NCBI RefSeq assembly: GCF_020089865.1
Contig: NZ_JAIRBM010000005.1
Span: forward strand, 269,523-333,522
Direction of reading: 5' to 3'
DNA: 64,000 nucleotides
Source of the DNA: Microvirga puerhi
Lineage (GTDB): Bacteria; Pseudomonadota; Alphaproteobacteria; Rhizobiales; Beijerinckiaceae
In this document: positions 17,279-26,163 of the stretch, piece after piece
Layout of the letters: every line of letters starts with the position of its first letter
Numbering within the stretch: position 1 is the first letter of the stretch
Notes under the pieces: generated by a model
What the model saw: the letters and a program-made list of their open reading frames with translations, nothing else
Told to the model about the DNA's origin: nothing
The model's database searches: none
Program-made: the position numbers and the translations under genes

Positions 17279-18778
17279 TTAGTCTTCCTGCATCTTGAAG
17301 CGGTTGAGCCCCTTGAGCATGAAGGGCAGGATCAGCGCGATGACGGCGATGCCGAGGAGAGTCGCTGAGATCGGGCTCTGCAGCAGGATCATCGGATCGC
17401 CGAGGCTGATCGAAAGCGCGCGGCGGAGCTGCGCCTCCGCGATGGGCCCAAGGATCAATCCGACGACTACCGGAGCGATGGGATAATCGAACCGGCGCAT
17501 GAGGAAGCCGAGGACACCGAAGACCCCGAGCATGGTGAGCTCCACGACGGAAGGCTTGGCGGCGATGGTGCCCATGGTAGCGAAGACCAGAATGCCCGCA
17601 TAGAGCCAGGGTTGCGGGATCGCCAGGAGCTTCACCCAGAGGCCGACCAGCGGCAGGTTCAGGACCAGCAGCATGGTGTTCGCAATGAACAGGCTGGCAA
17701 TCAGACCCCATACCAGTTCGGGCCGCTCGGCGAAGAGCAGGGGACCGGGATTGAGGCCGTATTGCTGGAAGCCGGCGAGCATCATGGCGGCGGTCGCGGA
17801 GGTCGGCAGACCAAGAGCCAGGAGCGGCACCAGCGTTCCCGCCGCGGAGGCGTTGTTCGCTGCTTCGGGCCCGGCAACGCCTTCGATGGCGCCCTTGCCG
17901 AATTCCTCCGGATACTTGGTCAGGCGCTTCTCTGCGGAATATGACAGGAAGGTCGGGATCTCCGCGCCGCCGGCCGGCAGGGCGCCGATCGGGAAGCCGA
18001 AGAGGGTACCGCGCAACCAGGGTTTCCACGAGCGTTTCCAGTCCTCCTTGGTCATCCAGAGCGATCCGCGTACCGGCTCGAGGACTTCCTCCTGGATGTG
18101 GCGTCGGGAGGCGACGTAGAGCGCCTCGCCCACTGCGAAGAGGCCGACCGCCAGGGTCGTCACCTCGACGCCGTCGAGGAGTTCCGGCACGCCGAAGGTC
18201 AGGCGCGCCTGGCCGGTGAGCTTGTCGATGCCGACGAGGCCGAGCGCAAGCCCGACGAACAGGCTGGTGAGCCCGCGCACGGGCGAGTCGCCGAAGGTTG
18301 CCGAGACCGTCACGAAGGCCACGCACATCAGGGCGAAGTAGTCCTCCGGACCGAACTGCACCGCCAGCTCGACGAGGGTCGGAGCAAGGAAGGCGAGGCC
18401 CAGGGTCGCGATCGTGCCGGCCACGAAGGAGCCGATGGCGGAAGTGGCAAGCGCCGGCCCGCCGCGTCCGGCCTTCGCCATCTTGTTGCCTTCGAGCGCC
18501 GTCGCCATGGAGGCGCTTTCGCCGGGCGTGTTGATGAGGATCGCCGTGGTCGAGCCGCCATACATGCCGCCGTAATAGATGCCGGCGAACATGATGATCG
18601 AACCGCCCGGATCGAGCTTGAAGGTGATCGGCAGCAGCAGCGCGACGGTCAGCGCCGGACCGATGCCAGGCAACACACCGACGGCAGTACCCAGGAGCAC
18701 GCCGACGAGCGCGAAGAGCAGATTCATCGGCTGGAGGGCGACCGTCACGCCATGGGCGAGGGCGAAAAAGGATTCCAT
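17279..18778 (-). CDS. tctA: Tripartite tricarboxylate transporter, large permease subunit
   Basis: A 499-residue integral membrane protein with many hydrophobic helices and the TctA signature [17 protein letters not shown] (about residues 32-48), together with [15 protein letters not shown]. It forms the channel of a secondary, ion-driven uptake system for tricarboxylates or related organic acids, fed by a periplasmic binding protein. It starts 4 bp after tctB, so the two are co-translated. The helices and length are complete. Confidence 0.93.
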   Translation of the reverse strand: MESFFALAHGVTVALQPMNLLFALVGVLLGTAVGVLPGIGPALTVALLLPITFKLDPGGSIIMFAGIYYGGMYGGSTTAILINTPGESASMATALEGNKMAKAGRGGPALATSAIGSFVAGTIATLGLAFLAPTLVELAVQFGPEDYFALMCVAFVTVSATFGDSPVRGLTSLFVGLALGLVGIDKLTGQARLTFGVPELLDGVEVTTLAVGLFAVGEALYVASRRHIQEEVLEPVRGSLWMTKEDWKRSWKPWLRGTLFGFPIGALPAGGAEIPTFLSYSAEKRLTKYPEEFGKGAIEGVAGPEAANNASAAGTLVPLLALGLPTSATAAMMLAGFQQYGLNPGPLLFAERPELVWGLIASLFIANTMLLVLNLPLVGLWVKLLAIPQPWLYAGILVFATMGTIAAKPSVVELTMLGVFGVLGFLMRRFDYPIAPVVVGLILGPIAEAQLRRALSISLGDPMILLQSPISATLLGIAVIALILPFMLKGLNRFKMQED

Positions 18779-18782
18779 GTCG

Positions 18783-19262
18783 TTACGCTCCGATCAGACG
18801 CTCGAGGGGGCCCATCGGCAGGCTCAAGGTCAGGAGCTTGGCGAACAGCAGATAGATCACGAGGCCGGCGACCAGGCCGATCACCAGGTCGATGATGAAG
18901 GCGCGTCGCCCGAAGGCCGCGGAGGTGCAGGCGAAGAGAACGGCGGTTGCCGGAATGAAGCCGACATTGAACTCGACGAAGGCGATCAGGAGAGCGAGGC
19001 CACCGATGATGAGCAGGATGGGCGTCCACCGCAGGCTTTCTCGCTCCGGCAGTTCGCCGCGAAAGGCGCTGACCGCGTTACCCACGGCAAGGATCGCAAG
19101 GCCGATGGAGACCACCATGGGCATCGCCTTCGGGCCCAGGCCATAGACAGAGGAGAGCTGCAGGCTGCTCATGTCCTGCCAGATCAGCCCGGCGAGGACG
19201 AGCAGTGCTAGGGCAATCAGGAGGCCTGGCTTGTCGACGCGCCGTGGATTGGGTGTCGTCAT
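18783..19262 (-). CDS. tctB: Tripartite tricarboxylate transporter, small permease subunit (TctB family)
   Basis: A 159-residue protein with four predicted membrane helices (about residues 14-32, 44-62, 78-108 and 120-145). This is the expected size and layout of TctB, which partners TctA. It lies between tctC (69 bp upstream, with a hairpin between) and tctA (4 bp downstream). Confidence 0.88.
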   Translation of the reverse strand: MTTPNPRRVDKPGLLIALALLVLAGLIWQDMSSLQLSSVYGLGPKAMPMVVSIGLAILAVGNAVSAFRGELPERESLRWTPILLIIGGLALLIAFVEFNVGFIPATAVLFACTSAAFGRRAFIIDLVIGLVAGLVIYLLFAKLLTLSLPMGPLERLIGA

Positions 19263-19275
19263 TGTTGTTCTTCCT

Positions 19276-19307
19276 TAGAAAAGAAGCGCCGCACGGGGCG
19301 GCGCTTC
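19276..19307 (-). terminator. Intercistronic rho-independent terminator/attenuator between tctC and tctB
   Basis: On the minus strand a 10-bp GC-rich stem (GAAGCGCCGC/GCGGCGCTTC), a 5-nt loop and a TTTTCT tract follow the tctC stop. It would let most transcripts end after the binding-protein gene, giving more receptor than permease. Confidence 0.85.
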
Positions 19308-19331
19308 CAGACGTCGTTCCGGGTCGTCCGT

Positions 19332-20306
19332 TTATGACTTCACGAGGCCGACGGAGGTCAAGACTTCTTTGGTACGGACCTGGTCGTCGGTCAGGAACTT
19401 GGCGAAGGCATCGCCCGACTGGTAGGCGTCGTCCCAGCCCTTCTGCTGTAGGATTTCCTGCCATTCCTTCGACTTGACGAGCTTGTCGATGGTGTCGCTC
19501 AGGGCCTTCTTCTGCTCGGCCGTGATGCCGGGAGGAGCGACGACGGCGCGCCAGTTGGCGATCTCGAGATCGACGCCCTGATCCTTCAGGGACGGCATCT
19601 CTGCCGTGCCCTTGCCGGCAGGCGTGGTCAGGCCGATGAGGCGCAGCTTGCCGGCCTTGATCTGGCTTTCGAATTCGCCGTAGCCGGCGATGCCCGCGGT
19701 AACCTTGCCGCCGAGGATGGCCGCAAGCGACTCGCCGCCGCCCGAGAACGGGATGTAGTTGATCTTGGTCGGGTCAGCGCCGACGGCCTTGGCGAAGAGG
19801 GCCGCCGCGATGTGGTCGACGCCACCGGCAGAGCCGCCGGCCCAGGTTACCTTCGCCGGGTCGGCCTTCACGGCTGCCGCGAGGTCCTTGGCGTTCTTGA
19901 TCGGCGAGTTGGCCGGGACGACGATGGCCTCGTACTCGCCTGTCAGGCGGGCGATCGGGGTGGTCTGATCGAGGGTCACCGGAGACTTGTTGGTGAGGAG
20001 AGCGCCGACCATCACATAGCCCATGACCATGAGCTGGTCGCCAGCGCCCTTGGCACCGTTCACGAACTGGGCGATGCCGATGGAGCCGCCGGCGCCCGGA
20101 ACGTTCGTTACCTGGACGCTCTTGACGAGGCCGGACTGGGTCAGGGCCTGCTGCATGGAGCGGGCCGTCTGGTCCCAGCCGCCGCCCGGCGCTGCCGGGG
20201 CCATGATCTTGAGTTCAGCCATCTGGGCCGAAGCCGTCGTGACAAAGCCTGCCACGGCCGCGGCGGCGAGCATGCCCCGCCAGAGGCCCTTGCGATAATG
20301 GCTCAT
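19332..20306 (-). CDS. tctC: Tripartite tricarboxylate transporter substrate-binding protein (Bug/TctC family)
   Basis: A 324-residue periplasmic receptor with a signal peptide (about residues 1-28, cleavage after TTASA). The Bug-family features are [24 protein letters not shown] start (APGGGWD), [12 protein letters not shown] and [15 protein letters not shown]. It captures an organic acid for TctAB. The frame is open to 20492, but ATG 20306 has a strong GGAGGAA site 7 nt upstream and begins the signal peptide. Ligand unknown. Confidence 0.93.
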   Translation of the reverse strand: MSHYRKGLWRGMLAAAAVAGFVTTASAQMAELKIMAPAAPGGGWDQTARSMQQALTQSGLVKSVQVTNVPGAGGSIGIAQFVNGAKGAGDQLMVMGYVMVGALLTNKSPVTLDQTTPIARLTGEYEAIVVPANSPIKNAKDLAAAVKADPAKVTWAGGSAGGVDHIAAALFAKAVGADPTKINYIPFSGGGESLAAILGGKVTAGIAGYGEFESQIKAGKLRLIGLTTPAGKGTAEMPSLKDQGVDLEIANWRAVVAPPGITAEQKKALSDTIDKLVKSKEWQEILQQKGWDDAYQSGDAFAKFLTDDQVRTKEVLTSVGLVKS

Positions 20307-20460
20307 TCTATTTCCTCCGATACTCGAGAAATTTCGCGCGTGTCGCTTGACTGTTCCCATGCGGGAGCCCGCGCGCTGCGACAAACCGTAAAGCTCGAAA
20401 GTGCCTCCGGCAAGCGCTTGCTGCTTTATCGGCGTTAAACCTTCGCGTAAGAGCCAGCCC

Positions 20461-21720
20461 ATGAAAGTTCTCGCCCCGGCCTCCGCCGACATGCCTCCGG
20501 CTCAGTCACACTCCCTTCTGGCACAGGGATTGTGGCGGGCCTCCATGGTGGCGCTTGCCCTTATGCCGATCGGAATGGCCATCGCTCACCGGTCGAGCCC
20601 GGCCTTCGTTTCCCTGGCGGCACTCTTCGCCCTGGGGGCGGTTATGGCCGAAGGAAGCCTAGGACCATTCGCCGCGAGAATGCGCTCCGCACTTGCGTCG
20701 CCGACTGGTATGGCCGCCACGGCCTTCATCGTCTGGAGCCTCGTATCCATCGCGTGGAGCCCGTTCAAGGGCTTGTCCATGAGCGCGTTCGGGGAATTTG
20801 TTCTTCCCGTTGTGGCGGTCTTCGTCCTCGGGCTGACGCTTCCCGGCCGCATGAGCCGGGGTGCCTTCTGGCTTCTCGTCGGCGCTTGCGTTCTGGCCTG
20901 CGTCACGATGCTCATCGAACTCAAGACAGGGCTCGCCTTGCGCCGGTCCCTCGGGATGCGTTGGAACAGCTTCATCTTCAACCGACCGATCCTGACCCTT
21001 CTCTGCCTGACGCCAGCCGTCGTGGCATGGCTTCTGCGTCATGTCCGCTATGGCTGGATCGCGAGTCTGGCCTTCGCGGCGCTGGTCTTCACCGCCATGG
21101 CCCATTCGGAAAGCGGGGCATCGATCCTCGGCTTTGCCGCCGGGACCGCGACATTTCTCTTTGCCCTGGCCGCGCCATGCCTCGGAACACGCCTCGCCGT
21201 CATCGCCTTCGTGCTCCTGACCGCCGCGGCGCCCTTCCTGGGGACAATCGCCGACCGGGTGATTCCACAAAGCGTGCATCAGACATTGGCGAACGATCAT
21301 TCGCGCGATCGCGTCGATATATGGCTCAGCTTCGGAGAGGTCATTCGCCAGCAGCCGGTCCTCGGCACCGGCTTCGGGATCAGCCCGCGGATGCGCGATG
21401 CTGCCGTTGCCGACCGGATCCCGAGCGAGGACGAAACTCTCCTGGGCGTCGGTCATCCCCACAATGCCTTGATTCAGATCTGGGTTGAGCTCGGCGGTAT
21501 CGGGGCCCTTCTGGCGCTTTCGGTAATCCTTCTTACCTTGAGGGTAGTCGCCCGGCAGGAGCGTCTGGTGGCGGCGGCGTCGCTGACCCTTCTGGCGGCC
21601 GCGACGGCGGTCGCCATGGTCGGCCATGGCGCCTGGCAGGGTTGGTGGGCGGCATCGCTGGGAGCCGCTGTCGTATGGATTCTGGCCGCGCGCCGGACAA
21701 AGCTGGGGAAGCAATCATGA
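20461..21720 (+). CDS. O-antigen ligase/polymerase-like membrane protein (Wzy_C family)
   Basis: A 419-residue protein with about ten to twelve hydrophobic helices and a large periplasmic loop. That loop contains the Wzy_C hallmarks: NDHSRDRVDIWLSFGEVI, LGTGFGIS and GVGHPHNALIQIWVELGGIGALL-type HxHN (HPHNALIQ). Proteins of this fold ligate O-antigen to lipid A-core or polymerise polysaccharide units. ATG 20461 is preferred over the upstream in-frame codon at 20401. The stop overlaps the gor start as ATGA, an unusual functional pairing. Confidence 0.85.
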   Translation: MKVLAPASADMPPAQSHSLLAQGLWRASMVALALMPIGMAIAHRSSPAFVSLAALFALGAVMAEGSLGPFAARMRSALASPTGMAATAFIVWSLVSIAWSPFKGLSMSAFGEFVLPVVAVFVLGLTLPGRMSRGAFWLLVGACVLACVTMLIELKTGLALRRSLGMRWNSFIFNRPILTLLCLTPAVVAWLLRHVRYGWIASLAFAALVFTAMAHSESGASILGFAAGTATFLFALAAPCLGTRLAVIAFVLLTAAAPFLGTIADRVIPQSVHQTLANDHSRDRVDIWLSFGEVIRQQPVLGTGFGISPRMRDAAVADRIPSEDETLLGVGHPHNALIQIWVELGGIGALLALSVILLTLRVVARQERLVAAASLTLLAAATAVAMVGHGAWQGWWAASLGAAVVWILAARRTKLGKQS

Positions 21721-23102
21721 GCGATTTCGACGTCGACCTTTTCGTCATCGGCGCGGGGTCGGGTGGCGTCCGTGCTGCGCGCATCGCGGCCGGCTACGGC
21801 GCCAAGGTGATGATCGCCGAGGAGTACCGGGTCGGGGGCACCTGCGTCATTCGCGGCTGCGTCCCCAAGAAGCTGATGGTCTATGCCAGCCGCTTCCGCG
21901 ACGAATTCGAGGAGGCAGCGGGCTTCGGCTGGACCCTGTCCGAGCCTCGCTTCGAGTGGGCGACCTTGATGCGCAACCTCCACAAGGAGGTGGATCGGCT
22001 AGAGGGGATTTACCGGGCCAACCTGGAGAAAGTCGGCGTCGACGTCGTCGATAGCCGCGCGGTGATCATCGATCCCCACACGGTTCGCCTTCTCAAGACG
22101 GGCGAAGAGATTCGCGCCCGCTATATCCTGATTGCGGTCGGAGCCCATCCGGTGATGGGTCCGCCCATTCCAGGCGGCGAACTTGGAATCACCTCCAACG
22201 AAGTGTTTCACCTCAAGGAGCAGCCGCGGCGCCTCCTGGTGGTCGGGGGCGGCTACATCGCGGTGGAGTTCGCCGGTGTTTTCGCCGGCCTCGGCAGCGA
22301 GGTGACGCTTCTGCACAGAGGCAACAAGCTCCTGCGCGGGTTCGACGAGGACATTCGCGATGCGCTCGGCGCCGCCTATGTCCAGCGTGGAATCGATGTG
22401 CTTCTGGAACGCACCATCCAACGTCTCGATCGCAACCCGGACGGCATTGCCGCCACCCTGAGCGACGGCAGCGTCGTGACGGTGGATCAGGTGCTCGTCG
22501 CCACCGGACGCCGTCCGAACACGGCCAATCTCGGTCTCGAGAACGTGGGCGTGAGCGTCGACGAGGTCGGCGCGGTGATCGTCGACGGCTATTCCCAGAC
22601 GATCGTTCCGTCCATCTATGCGGTCGGCGACGTCACAAACCGGGCGAACCTGACACCCATCGCGATCCGCGAGGGACATGCCTTCGCCGACACGGTCTTC
22701 GGCGACAGGCCGACCATGGTCGATCATGATCTGATCCCGACCGCCGTGTTCTCGACGCCCGAGATCGGCGTCATCGGCTGCGGCGAGGCAGCCGCCCGGG
22801 AGCGCTTCGGCGACGTGGAGATCTACTACACTACGTTCCGTCCCATGAAGGCGACATTGTCGGGCAGCCAGGACCGGGTGCTGATGAAGCTCGTGGTCGA
22901 CAAGGCCACCGACAAGGTGGTCGGCGTCCACATCATGTCCCCCGACGCGGGCGAGATGATCCAGCTCGCCGGCATCGCCGTGACCATGGGAGCGACCAAA
23001 GCCGATTTCGACCGCACCGTGGCCGTCCACCCGACGGCGGCGGAAGAACTCGTGACCATGCGCACCCCGTTCGTGGTGAAGAAGCCCGTGGCGGTGGGGT
23101 AG
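21717..23102 (+). CDS. gor: Glutathione-disulfide reductase
   Basis: A 461-residue flavoprotein that reduces GSSG with NADPH in the cytoplasm. It shows the FAD-binding FVIGAGSGGVRAAR, the redox-active pair GGTCVIRGCVPKKLM (about residues 40-54), the NADPH Rossmann motif VVGGGYIAVEFAG, the FAD-closing AVGDVTNR and the dimer-interface HPTAAEE. All catalytic parts are present and full length. It is translationally coupled to the O-antigen-ligase-like gene. Confidence 0.94.
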   Translation: MSDFDVDLFVIGAGSGGVRAARIAAGYGAKVMIAEEYRVGGTCVIRGCVPKKLMVYASRFRDEFEEAAGFGWTLSEPRFEWATLMRNLHKEVDRLEGIYRANLEKVGVDVVDSRAVIIDPHTVRLLKTGEEIRARYILIAVGAHPVMGPPIPGGELGITSNEVFHLKEQPRRLLVVGGGYIAVEFAGVFAGLGSEVTLLHRGNKLLRGFDEDIRDALGAAYVQRGIDVLLERTIQRLDRNPDGIAATLSDGSVVTVDQVLVATGRRPNTANLGLENVGVSVDEVGAVIVDGYSQTIVPSIYAVGDVTNRANLTPIAIREGHAFADTVFGDRPTMVDHDLIPTAVFSTPEIGVIGCGEAAARERFGDVEIYYTTFRPMKATLSGSQDRVLMKLVVDKATDKVVGVHIMSPDAGEMIQLAGIAVTMGATKADFDRTVAVHPTAAEELVTMRTPFVVKKPVAVG

Positions 23103-23122
23103 GGGGCGGCTATGCCCTCTCG

Positions 23123-23950
23123 CTAGTCCCAGGTGGTAGCGTCGTACCAGGAGACGCCCTGATTGAGCTCGCTCATCAGAGCGTCGTACTGGGCTTGTGC
23201 ATCGACGACTACGATCGAGGTGTCGCCGACCGTACCGTGCTTCAGAATCCCGTAGCGGCTATTGAGATAATTGCAGAACTTCGTGACGACGTATGATCCC
23301 CAGCGGATAGCGTGCACATAAGCGTCCGCTTCGATCGAGCGGCCTGCAGTATCTATGAGATTATAATGATGCGGGCGTCCGAAGAAGACCGGACGTGGAT
23401 AATCCTGCTTGAGAATATACTCCGGCATATGGATCATTGAGTTGGAATCGAGACTCGCTCCGAGGTAAGCAACCTTGCCGTTGCGCTTCATGAGCTCATG
23501 CCAGGGAGAGCCAACATCCATTGAATAGGCAAATTGGTGGTGATTCTCAAGGAAGGGTTCGAATGAGCGCGGCCCCCAAACGGCGCAGTTGTAAATAGGA
23601 TTGGTGCTGCGCTTCACATCGGAAAATTCGAGAAACAGCTGAGGAAGAAAGCCCCTATTGGTGCGCTGATGCCTCAGGTCGAAGGTGGTGCCGCGAAAAG
23701 AGGCCATTTGATAATCGGGAAGAAACTCGGATGGCATCATCAGAATGCCCTCAGAACCAACGAGATCTTTCAGTCCCCGTATGACATTGCGCCCGTAGTG
23801 GTCGCTCAAGGACCATTCTGCTTCTTCCGGCCAGCCGTAATAGAGGCTCCGAAACGCCGTATGAGTGAGAAGGCTATCGCCCTCACGGACACCCAGTTCG
23901 CGCAAGCACGATACAAGCGCTTCCACCGGAATAGGATATTTACGGTCCAT
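23123..23950 (-). CDS. AAC(3)-family N-acetyltransferase-like protein
   Basis: A 275-residue protein of the aminoglycoside 3-N-acetyltransferase fold: GDSLLTHTAFRSLYYGW near the N-terminus and LKDLVGSEGILMMPSE match the family's opening strands and acetyl-CoA loop. Lying in a polysaccharide gene block, it more likely acetylates an amino sugar than an antibiotic; that is inference. The frame runs upstream to 24145 into the preceding gene. ATG 23950 sits 16 bp after that gene's stop, with an AGAGAAAAG-like site. Its A/T content is higher than in the flanking genes. Confidence 0.8.
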   Translation of the reverse strand: MDRKYPIPVEALVSCLRELGVREGDSLLTHTAFRSLYYGWPEEAEWSLSDHYGRNVIRGLKDLVGSEGILMMPSEFLPDYQMASFRGTTFDLRHQRTNRGFLPQLFLEFSDVKRSTNPIYNCAVWGPRSFEPFLENHHQFAYSMDVGSPWHELMKRNGKVAYLGASLDSNSMIHMPEYILKQDYPRPVFFGRPHHYNLIDTAGRSIEADAYVHAIRWGSYVVTKFCNYLNSRYGILKHGTVGDTSIVVVDAQAQYDALMSELNQGVSWYDATTWD

Positions 23951-23966
23951 GTGCTGATCTTTTCTC

Positions 23967-26111
23967 TCAGGCGTGACGACCAATGCGAACAGCCGATCCG
24001 GGGCCAAGGTCGAACCAGAAGACGAAATCACTTCCACGCCAAGCGCCGCTCGGCGTCCCTCCATCAACAGTGACCTTATCAGTATCGCATGCGAGCGCGA
24101 GACCTTCGATAGCGGTTTCACCGCCGTTGCGAACCGTGATCTCACCCGACGAATGAGGAACCATTTCGACTTTCTCCAACGATATCAGATAATCGAGAAA
24201 GTTCCGTAGAGTCGCATTCCACAGCAGCCCGTCCTTCTGCAGGGCGGAGAGGTGCGCAAGGAGGCTCTCGAACTCGGGAGAAGTGACGATTTCCTCATCT
24301 TCCGACACGGTCCATGCATTGTTGTAGTCGCCAATGTATGTCGGATAGCAGTGGGAAATGTAGACACCCCATTCGCGAACGAGCTGATTGATCTGCTCAC
24401 GCGTATACATGGCACGGCCTGCATGTCCCGGATACCAGGATTGCCAAGTCGCAAATGAGACGAATGGAGCTGAACGCAGTCCGGTAGCATCTGCTTGCTT
24501 ACTCAGAGTCGGATGCCGCCAGTAAATGGGATTTGGGTATGCCGCATCCCAAACCCAATGATTCAGAGCCTCGCTGTTGGCCCGACCGTTTTCCTGTTTT
24601 GCATGATACTCGTAATAGGAATTCCAAAAATACTTGATCCCGTGTGAGAGCCAGCTCTGGGCGCTGTAGCTCTTCAAGCCTCGGCAGCAGAAGGACTCAA
24701 GGCAGCCTGACTTCTCGCCGTCTGGCTTATACCAGAGGTGATCGATCCATGAGACGGAATTAAAGTGTTCGTGCATGTAACGTGCGGCTTCTTCCACCTC
24801 CGCAGCATCGGATGTGTCCGGAGACGCACTGTGAAGACAAATCTCGTATCCGTGACGATGCAAATCCTGAAGGTAGGCGCTAAAGCCTGGTGTCGTCTTG
24901 ATAGAGCTCATCGGCCCGACGAAATGTCTGGTCTGCGAGTCGTTCAAAACGCCTTCCTTGTTATTGTAGAAAACGCTCTTTGTTGTAGGGATACCTGCTC
25001 CCACGAAACCGCCAACGGCTTCTCCGCCGTTATCAATGCGGTCAGAACCAAAATATACTGCGCGGTGCACACGGTCGTGCGTGAAGCAGCCGTGCTCCGT
25101 GAAAACGTGGGTTGCCACATAGCCCTTTGGCTGCGTCATAAGGCGAGGGAGAAGAACCGGCTCGAAGCCAGCCCAGAGGGAAAAACGCGCCTCCAGGACG
25201 TCCCCAGACTTCAGGACACTCGCAGAGACTTCGTGAAATCCGCCTTCCTCGTTGTTGATCATCATTGGATGATCATCGCATGAATCCAGATTCACGATCA
25301 GCCGATTAGGAGCAGGCTCAAAGGCTAGCGAAGAGACGTCGGGAGCGTGATAGATGACAAGGCTGGTTGGACCTTCTCCGAATGCCATGCCTTGCTTGTC
25401 GAGCCAGTATCGTTCCCGCTGGAAGGATCGCTGAACCTTACGATTTTTGAGATAGAGCTCCTGAACGGGCGATGCTACCGAAAACTCAAGGGCTACCGTG
25501 AAAACCGTAACTTCCTCAGCGCGAGCCTGAGCTTGAGTCACAAATTTGATCTCTGGAGAATCATCCTTGAAGAAGGCACTGACTTGAACCTGCAGCTCCT
25601 CCCCGGAGGAGAGAATTAATTCGACATCGCCCCAAAGAGGCCAGGACTTCGTCATTGTAACGGGCAACAAATCGCCCTTAGCGATCGTAGTTGATGCCGT
25701 CTTTCCCTCGACAATCAACTGCAATGCGGAAACGATCGGCACACCATCTTTCGAGCTTATGATCCCGATATCACCCGCCGGAAACTTGACGATCTCATAG
25801 AACGCGTTGCGGTAGAGGGTTTCCCTCGGCCATTGGCTCTGTTGAACGGCGCGTATGATCTCCGGTCTGGGCTCTTCGACGATCTCGGGCGCTGCCGGAG
25901 TGGCGCTCGATGCCTCCGCAGACGCTTCCGAGACAGGTTCTGCCGCTATTTCAGGAAGTGGATTTTGCGCTGCCTCGGCCTGAGCCTCAAGTTCCGAGAT
26001 CCGTGGAGCAACGACAAGGCGCAACTGAGCTTGCCGACCGAGACCGAACGCGAGAAAGCGTTCGATGATACGCTTAACGATCCGCAGAAAGTATATGATC
26101 AAGGACTTCAT
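23967..26111 (-). CDS. Large protein with polysaccharide-deacetylase-like region, polysaccharide locus
   Basis: A 714-residue protein. Residues 1-25 form a hydrophobic/basic anchor, about 45-85 an Ala/Glu/Pro-rich linker, and about 95-330 a beta-rich region. The part at about 340-600 resembles a NodB/TIM-barrel deacetylase (HVFTEHGCFTHDR, HGYEICLHSASP, WIDHLWYKPDG), although the classic catalytic set is not fully clear to me. About 630-714 is a beta domain. It lies between a glycosyltransferase and an acetyltransferase, so a role in surface-glycan modification is likely but inferred. Confidence 0.6.
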   Translation of the reverse strand: MKSLIIYFLRIVKRIIERFLAFGLGRQAQLRLVVAPRISELEAQAEAAQNPLPEIAAEPVSEASAEASSATPAAPEIVEEPRPEIIRAVQQSQWPRETLYRNAFYEIVKFPAGDIGIISSKDGVPIVSALQLIVEGKTASTTIAKGDLLPVTMTKSWPLWGDVELILSSGEELQVQVSAFFKDDSPEIKFVTQAQARAEEVTVFTVALEFSVASPVQELYLKNRKVQRSFQRERYWLDKQGMAFGEGPTSLVIYHAPDVSSLAFEPAPNRLIVNLDSCDDHPMMINNEEGGFHEVSASVLKSGDVLEARFSLWAGFEPVLLPRLMTQPKGYVATHVFTEHGCFTHDRVHRAVYFGSDRIDNGGEAVGGFVGAGIPTTKSVFYNNKEGVLNDSQTRHFVGPMSSIKTTPGFSAYLQDLHRHGYEICLHSASPDTSDAAEVEEAARYMHEHFNSVSWIDHLWYKPDGEKSGCLESFCCRGLKSYSAQSWLSHGIKYFWNSYYEYHAKQENGRANSEALNHWVWDAAYPNPIYWRHPTLSKQADATGLRSAPFVSFATWQSWYPGHAGRAMYTREQINQLVREWGVYISHCYPTYIGDYNNAWTVSEDEEIVTSPEFESLLAHLSALQKDGLLWNATLRNFLDYLISLEKVEMVPHSSGEITVRNGGETAIEGLALACDTDKVTVDGGTPSGAWRGSDFVFWFDLGPGSAVRIGRHA

Positions 26112-26163
26112 TTGACCTTGCCTGGTTTATAGGCCGCTTTGTCTTTCGCAACACTTGGCATCT

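Noticed and set aside
23123..23950. Aminoglycoside resistance gene
   Set aside because: The fold fits AAC(3), but position in a polysaccharide block makes glycan acetylation more likely; resistance is not supported by sequence alone.
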